Source: Bacteroidia bacterium
GTDB taxonomy: Bacteria; Bacteroidota; Bacteroidia; Chitinophagales; Saprospiraceae
Assembly: GCA_030429045.1 (NCBI GenBank)
Contig: JAUIEA010000021.1
Coordinates: 1-38,064 of the forward strand
Length of the DNA: 38,064 nt
Direction: 5' to 3'
The translations under genes and the position numbers were made by a program. Shown one piece after another: positions 34,130 through 38,064 of this stretch. Each line of letters opens with the position of its first letter. Position 1 is the stretch's first letter. The notes under the pieces were generated by a model, which saw only the letters and a program-made list of their open reading frames with translations, was not told the origin of the DNA and did no database searches.

Positions 34130-35347
34130 CTAGTGATTTCTGCGATGAGAGACACGTTCAACCCCCAGGTTGATCAGGAGGGTCATGATAAACAGGATGC
34201 ACCCCAATGCAAACAGGGCCTTGAAATGCAGTCCGCCAAACGGTGCTTCTCCCAGTTCAGCCGCAATGGTCGCCGGGATGGTCCGCACGGGCTGGAGCAG
34301 GGAATGGGGCATGATGGCGGAGTTTCCCGTGACCATCAATGCGGCCATGGTCTCACCGATCGCCCGGCCGATCCCCAGGATCGCGGCGGCTGTGATCCCG
34401 GAAGATGCATAGGGGATCACCACCTTGCGAATGGTCTGCCATCGGGATGCACCCAGCGCCAGGGAGGCCTCCTTCATCACTCTCGGAGTGGTTCGCAAGG
34501 CGTCTTCTGAAACGGTAATGATCGTGGGTAAAGCCATGATGGCCAGGACCAGGCTACCGGCTAATGCCGTCTCGCCGACGGGTAGTCCGAAGGTGTTCTG
34601 GACAAAGGGAACGATGACGACCAGACCAAAAAAACCGTAGACAACTGAGGGAATACCCGCCAGTAATTCAATGACCGGTTTCAGGATCTTCCTGACCCGT
34701 TCATCAGCAATTTCTGCGAGATAGATGGCCGCTGCCAATCCCAGGGGAAGAGAAAGGAGAATAGCGGCAAAGGCCACTAACAGCGTGCCCAGAAGTAAAG
34801 GCATAATTCCCATTTGGGCGGCTGGTACGGCCGTGGGAAACCACTCTTCATCCAGGATGAATTCGTCAAGGGATATATCCGGCACCTGCAGCACTTTCGT
34901 CAGTGCGGTTTTGTCGACGATCATTTTTGTTGGAAAATATCCAATGGCCCCCGGCAGGCTGTCGAGGTATTGATCGATGCACAGCGGAATGCCTTCCAGC
35001 TTGGGCCCAAATGCTTCGGGAGGATAGGCTTCGGCCAGTTCATCCAGGGTTAATAAATGAATGGCTTCATCCCGGCCTCCGGCATGTGACCAGTTCGTCT
35101 CCTTACCGTCAAAAATGTTTTTGATCTCGCTTGTTGTGAGGGTACTCACCGGATTCTCGCGATGCACAATGAGCGTGAACCCTTCTTCTACGGGCGACAT
35201 ATTTAGAAACGAGACCCCTTCCTTGAACAGGAAAATGACGATCAGGACAATGATAAATGCGGAAGAATAGCCGGAAATACGAACCAGGCTTTCCACGACC
35301 GGTTCGGTGATTCTGCGCAGTTTCGTATTTCCCACCATCTTCAACAT
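34130..35347 (-). CDS. pstC: Phosphate ABC transporter permease PstC with inserted PstS-like half-domain
   Basis: 405 residues, against about 300-320 for classical PstC. After the first membrane segment (about 30-45) comes an extra periplasmic segment (51-165, encoded at 34853-35197). It aligns with lobe II of the neighbouring PstS: LIVHRENPVSTLTTSEIKNI with VIVHPDNPVSQLTREQMEGI, then G-x-x-TNW and GAIGY in both. It lacks the anion-binding SSGT loop of PstS (residues 163-166 there), so it should not bind phosphate by itself. The remaining permease is standard: AGIPSVVYGFFG, EAA loop EASLALGASRWQTIRKVVIP, and GRAIGETMA. It follows the porin by 21 bp and precedes pstA by 2 bp. Confidence 0.95.
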   Translation of the reverse strand: MLKMVGNTKLRRITEPVVESLVRISGYSSAFIIVLIVIFLFKEGVSFLNMSPVEEGFTLIVHRENPVSTLTTSEIKNIFDGKETNWSHAGGRDEAIHLLTLDELAEAYPPEAFGPKLEGIPLCIDQYLDSLPGAIGYFPTKMIVDKTALTKVLQVPDISLDEFILDEEWFPTAVPAAQMGIMPLLLGTLLVAFAAILLSLPLGLAAAIYLAEIADERVRKILKPVIELLAGIPSVVYGFFGLVVIVPFVQNTFGLPVGETALAGSLVLAIMALPTIITVSEDALRTTPRVMKEASLALGASRWQTIRKVVIPYASSGITAAAILGIGRAIGETMAALMVTGNSAIMPHSLLQPVRTIPATIAAELGEAPFGGLHFKALFALGCILFIMTLLINLGVERVSHRRNH

Positions 35348-35368
35348 CTCTATCGTCAGCTGACGCTT

Positions 35369-36598
35369 TTAGAAGCCAAGTTCCATCTGCAAGCGGTAGC
35401 GCAAATGCTGGTCCTCCACACCCGGGCTTTCACTGAGGCTGATATCTGTCTGGATCTTCAGACTGTTGCCCACAAAATATTTTGAAACACCGAGGGTGTA
35501 TTCGGTCGTTTCCCGAAAGCTCTGACCGGCATCCGGCTTGACATAGGTATAGCGCCCGGCAACTTCCCAGTTGCTGGGGAAGAGATATCCACCTTGAAAC
35601 ATGATACCATGACCCGTTGTGTAGGTCCGGTTATTATCGTCGATAAGGTCAACCGGGTCATCTTCGGGTTCTTCCGGAATATCCATATCTGTTACGGTTC
35701 GATATGCGTATTCGCTCAGGAAGGAAAATCCTCTGTATTTGAAGACACCATCTACCAGGATGGTCTGGAGGTCATGATGGAAAAAGCCACCGGTGGAATC
35801 CACCAGGAAACGGCCGGTTGCCGATTGACGTGGTGTACCTTCATTGAACGAGTAGGTAGCACCTATTGACAACTTGGGCTTGGTTTCCCGCGCAAAGTCT
35901 GTCTGGAGATAGTCGCCCTTTCCTGCAAATTCACCCATAGGAAGGAATTCGAGACGGCCGACATATTCAAAGCCACCTTCATTATCAATGGTAATATTCC
36001 GACCTTCCCCGAGTGACCAGGAGAGGATGGGCTTGATCACCATGTTGCCTGTTTTGAATTTACTATGGAGTTGCAATCCGATGTCCCGGTCGATATTGAA
36101 CAGGCTGTTGACCCGGCTGCGATCGACCAACTGCAGATTCTGTGAAGAAACGACTCGCTCGCGGTTACCCGGCAATTTGGTCTGTCCGGCCCACAAGGTG
36201 AAGTATTTGTTCATTTTCCATTTGATCGCCGCATCCAGGATGATCTTCGGCGCGCCACTGGTCTGGGACAGATCAGCTGAACTGCTGAGGTCACGATTGG
36301 ATAATGCCAGCTCAACCTTGTAAACGAGGTCGGGGTGCAAGGCCCAGCCGTCAAATTTGAGACGAGATCGTCGTACCAGAAATGAGGTCCCCCATTCATT
36401 TCCTTCACCGAGATCGCGTTCTGTTTCAAAAAGGCTCTGCATCCGAAAACTCATCTTCATGGACATCGATGAGTCGGCGGCGATGATCTGAAGGCCTTTT
36501 CCAAGCTGGAGTTTGACAAGAGGAGCCTGAGCGTTGACTGTATGGAATAGAGCCATCACTATGAATAGCGCGACGGCTATTCCGATTCGATTTTTCAT
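35369..36598 (-). CDS. Phosphate-selective porin (OprO/OprP family)
   Basis: 409 residues from ATG 36598 (MKNRIGIAVALFIVMALFHT signal, cleavage near NAQ); the longer frame to 36670 covers the promoter and lacks a signal. Barrel pattern ending in a C-terminal phenylalanine (QMELGF). Family features include FLVRRSRLKFDG near the start of the barrel and RDIGLQLHSKF. It forms an anion channel that lets phosphate or polyphosphate across the outer membrane. It is first in the operon with pstC, pstA, pstB and phoU, and has its own Pho-type repeat upstream, past the pstS terminator. Assignment to porin O/P (PF07396) is by pattern. Confidence 0.88.
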   Translation of the reverse strand: MKNRIGIAVALFIVMALFHTVNAQAPLVKLQLGKGLQIIAADSSMSMKMSFRMQSLFETERDLGEGNEWGTSFLVRRSRLKFDGWALHPDLVYKVELALSNRDLSSSADLSQTSGAPKIILDAAIKWKMNKYFTLWAGQTKLPGNRERVVSSQNLQLVDRSRVNSLFNIDRDIGLQLHSKFKTGNMVIKPILSWSLGEGRNITIDNEGGFEYVGRLEFLPMGEFAGKGDYLQTDFARETKPKLSIGATYSFNEGTPRQSATGRFLVDSTGGFFHHDLQTILVDGVFKYRGFSFLSEYAYRTVTDMDIPEEPEDDPVDLIDDNNRTYTTGHGIMFQGGYLFPSNWEVAGRYTYVKPDAGQSFRETTEYTLGVSKYFVGNSLKIQTDISLSESPGVEDQHLRYRLQMELGF

Positions 36599-36669
36599 GG
36601 TGGTATTGTGTATAAATAAAGAAGCTGGCGCAAATGTCGGGGTGTCGGAGCAGGATCTACAGAGATCCA

Positions 36670-36687
36670 TATTAAGTTTAAGTTAAG
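36670..36687 (-). promoter_or_regulatory. Candidate Pho box before the porin-pstCAB-phoU operon
   Basis: On the minus strand CTTAACT (36687-36681) and CTTAATA (36676-36670) start 11 bp apart. A GACATTTG sequence (36638-36631), one mismatch from TAnnTTTG, lies downstream, about 33 bp before the ATG at 36598. The box sits between the pstS terminator and the porin, giving the operon its own control. Confidence 0.62.
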
Positions 36688-36706
36688 TTGCCGATCCCCG
36701 GATATG

Positions 36707-36743
36707 AAAAAAGGGGAGACGTCTTGATGACGCCTCCCCTTTT
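36707..36743 (-). terminator. Rho-independent terminator of pstS
   Basis: AAGGGGAG-A-CGTC pairs with GACG-C-CTCCCCTT (one mismatch) around a short TTGAT loop, followed on the minus strand by TTTTTTCAT. It lies directly after the pstS stop and separates it from the porin operon. Confidence 0.9.
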
Positions 36744-36767
36744 GCCCTGGAGCCAGGGAGGATTGAA

Positions 36768-37625
36768 TCAGTTGACAGGTACGTAGCCGATCTCGGCTAC
36801 ATGTTTCTGGCCCTCATCCGACAAGATGAAATCCACAAATCCGGCAACCTGGTCCTGCTTGGTCGCATCATAGAAATAATACAAGGGGCGGGCGATGGGG
36901 TAGGACTTGTCCTTCGCACCTTCTACAGATGGGGCCACAAACTGCTGACCACCATCATAGGAAACGGCAAGCGCCTTGACACTCGGGGTCATATATCCCA
37001 GGCCGATATACCCGATGGCTCCCGTGGTCTGACTGACCGACTGCACGATGGCTCCGGTAGCCGGCATGTTCAATACTGTAGAAGCATAATTCTTCTTGGC
37101 CATGACATGCTCTTTGAAGAATTCGTAAGTACCCGAAGAGCTCTCCCGACTGTAGGCGATGATCTGGGCATCGTTGCCGCCCACCTCTTTCCAGTTTGTA
37201 ATGGCGCCGGTGAAGATCCCTTCCATCTGTTCTCGGGTCAATTGACTGACCGGGTTGTCCGGATGAACGATCACAGAAATGGCATCAAACCCGACAACCA
37301 CTTCCTTGATATCCATATTCTTTTCGGTGAAGCTCATGCGCTCGGACACCTTCATGTCCCGGGAGGACATACAGATATCCGTCGAGCCATCCATCAGTGC
37401 TGTGATCCCCGTGCCCGATCCACCCCCGACGACGGTGATGGAAGCACCGGTGACCTGTTTCATGAACTCTTCGGCTTCTTTTTGGGTCAGTGGTAATACA
37501 GTGTCAGACCCTTTTACTGAAAGGACTGGGCCAGCACCGGCTGTGCCATCTGTTTCTGAAGTACCACCCCCACAAGAAGCGAGGAGCAGGGCAGTAGCGA
37601 GGAGGAAAGAAAGATGTTTGAACAT
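36768..37625 (-). CDS. pstS: Phosphate-binding lipoprotein PstS
   Basis: 285 residues. Lipoprotein signal with lipobox LLASC (Cys18), so it is membrane-anchored in the periplasm rather than free. Phosphate-binding features are all present: KGSDT (38-42), GGGSGTG (67-73), SSRD (87-90) and SRESSSGTYEFF (159-170), with NPVSQLTREQ, TNW and GAIGY of lobe II. It delivers phosphate to PstCA. It is transcribed alone, with a three-repeat Pho box upstream and a strong terminator after, allowing more PstS than permease to be made. Confidence 0.96.
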   Translation of the reverse strand: MFKHLSFLLATALLLASCGGGTSETDGTAGAGPVLSVKGSDTVLPLTQKEAEEFMKQVTGASITVVGGGSGTGITALMDGSTDICMSSRDMKVSERMSFTEKNMDIKEVVVGFDAISVIVHPDNPVSQLTREQMEGIFTGAITNWKEVGGNDAQIIAYSRESSSGTYEFFKEHVMAKKNYASTVLNMPATGAIVQSVSQTTGAIGYIGLGYMTPSVKALAVSYDGGQQFVAPSVEGAKDKSYPIARPLYYFYDATKQDQVAGFVDFILSDEGQKHVAEIGYVPVN

Positions 37626-37722
37626 GTGTATTTGATTTACAGATCAGAGTACCGGCGCCCCCTTTTCAGGAAGGGTCCGGCTTGTTTGCTGCTGCAAAGA
37701 TCAGATGATCCAAGTCAGTTCA

Positions 37723-37751
37723 TGTCAAACCTGTATGAAGTTATTGTTAAG
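37723..37751 (-). promoter_or_regulatory. Candidate Pho box before pstS
   Basis: On the minus strand CTTAACA (37751-37745), CTTCATA (37740-37734) and TTTGACA (37729-37723) begin exactly 11 bp apart. GATCTTTG (37702-37695), one mismatch from TAnnTTTG, lies downstream. The pstS ATG is at 37625. Confidence 0.65.
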
Positions 37752-37811
37752 TTTCAGGCATACCGACATTCCTGTCACTGCAGGACTACACCTCTCCATC
37801 CTGGGCTTGAG

Positions 37812-37911
37812 TGAGACACTCGTACCAACACATTTTAATATGAACACGAAAAATATACACTGTTGGTACTGGTGTCTCACCAGTACCTGCTATCTGTCGG
37901 TGTCTCACCGA
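37812..37911. repeat. Inverted repeat and two GGTGTCTCACC hairpins
   Basis: TGAGACACTCGTACCAACA (37812-37830) is repeated inverted at 37861-37879 with two mismatches. The right arm also folds on itself: GGTACTGGTG-TCT-CACCAGTACC (37865-37887, perfect 10-bp stem). A second hairpin, TCGGTG-TCT-CACCGA, is at 37897-37911. The two hairpins share stem core and TCT loop. No gene is seen in 37626-38064. Confidence 0.8.
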
Positions 37912-37990
37912 TGCCTGAAAACTGTTCTTGAACATCATGTCATCGAGCGGTGAACACCTTTCTAAACGCTGGATTGTTCAACGTTTAAAA

Positions 37991-38008
37991 GGGTAGCTGC
38001 CGCTACCC
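37991..38008. repeat. Short perfect hairpin
   Basis: GGGTAGC-TGCC-GCTACCC, a 7-bp stem, lies between two direct copies of GTTCAACGT (near 37976 and 38019) and the inverted words GCTGG (37969) and CCAGC (38041). The window ends shortly after, so the element may continue. Confidence 0.6.
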
Positions 38009-38064
38009 CCGTTCAAAGTTCAACGTGAGCAACGTTAAGCCAGCCAGTTGGCGGGCAGGCCTTG

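Noticed and set aside
33216-34133. 305-codon plus-strand frame across pstA
   Set aside because: Antisense to an unmistakable permease gene; histidine/glutamine-rich shadow.

Overview
The window comes from a Bacteroidota genome, most likely a Saprospiraceae-type organism. This is inferred from five secreted proteins with type IX secretion (T9SS) sorting domains, including one CHU_C gliding-type C-terminus; SprB, HYR and PKD repeats; a carboxypeptidase-regulatory-like TonB receptor; a DUF6090 protein; and matches to the Bacteroidota promoter motif TAnnTTTG. Species cannot be named from this sequence. There is no rRNA, tRNA, CRISPR array or intact transposase.

Layout. 1-1116 is non-coding and carries a duplicated REP-like module. 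1117-2373 encodes an outer-membrane barrel. 2450-6966 (minus) holds a large T9SS protein with a gingipain-like fold, an SRPBCC-GyrI fusion and phosphatidylserine synthase, followed by minisatellite DNA. 7412-11176 encodes a 1254-residue HYR/dockerin-like/cohesin-like T9SS protein. 11450-13260 is an AT-rich insert with a lipoprotein and a DUF6090 protein. 13267-15708 (minus) is a lipoprotein, ECF sigma and anti-sigma operon. 15837-17642 is a secreted metalloprotease whose catalytic part is AT-rich and looks grafted in. 17643-18333 is a triplicated repeat. 18334-23900 (minus) encodes a CHU_C protein and a VPS10/BNR-repeat protein. 24186-25100 is a YitT-family membrane protein.

The most coherent part is 25116-37760, which reads as a phosphate-starvation (Pho) locus. 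It holds pstS, a phosphate-selective porin, pstC, pstA, a frameshifted pstB and phoU. It also holds a PlcP-like metallophosphoesterase followed by a small PhoB-type winged helix, and a divergently transcribed T9SS surface protein plus TonB receptor. Four upstream regions carry heptamers close to CTTAAYA repeated every 11 bp (7-mer plus 4-bp spacer), the geometry of a PhoB box: before pstS, before the porin, and on both strands of the divergent region 26295-26495. The inferred picture is one regulon that captures phosphate at the outer membrane (porin, TonB receptor, surface protein), imports it (PstSCAB), senses it (PhoU) and frees it from phospholipid head groups (PlcP-like enzyme).

Within this system the unusual points are a PstS-like half-domain inserted between the first two membrane segments of PstC, a single-base frameshift in pstB, and the stand-alone winged-helix protein.
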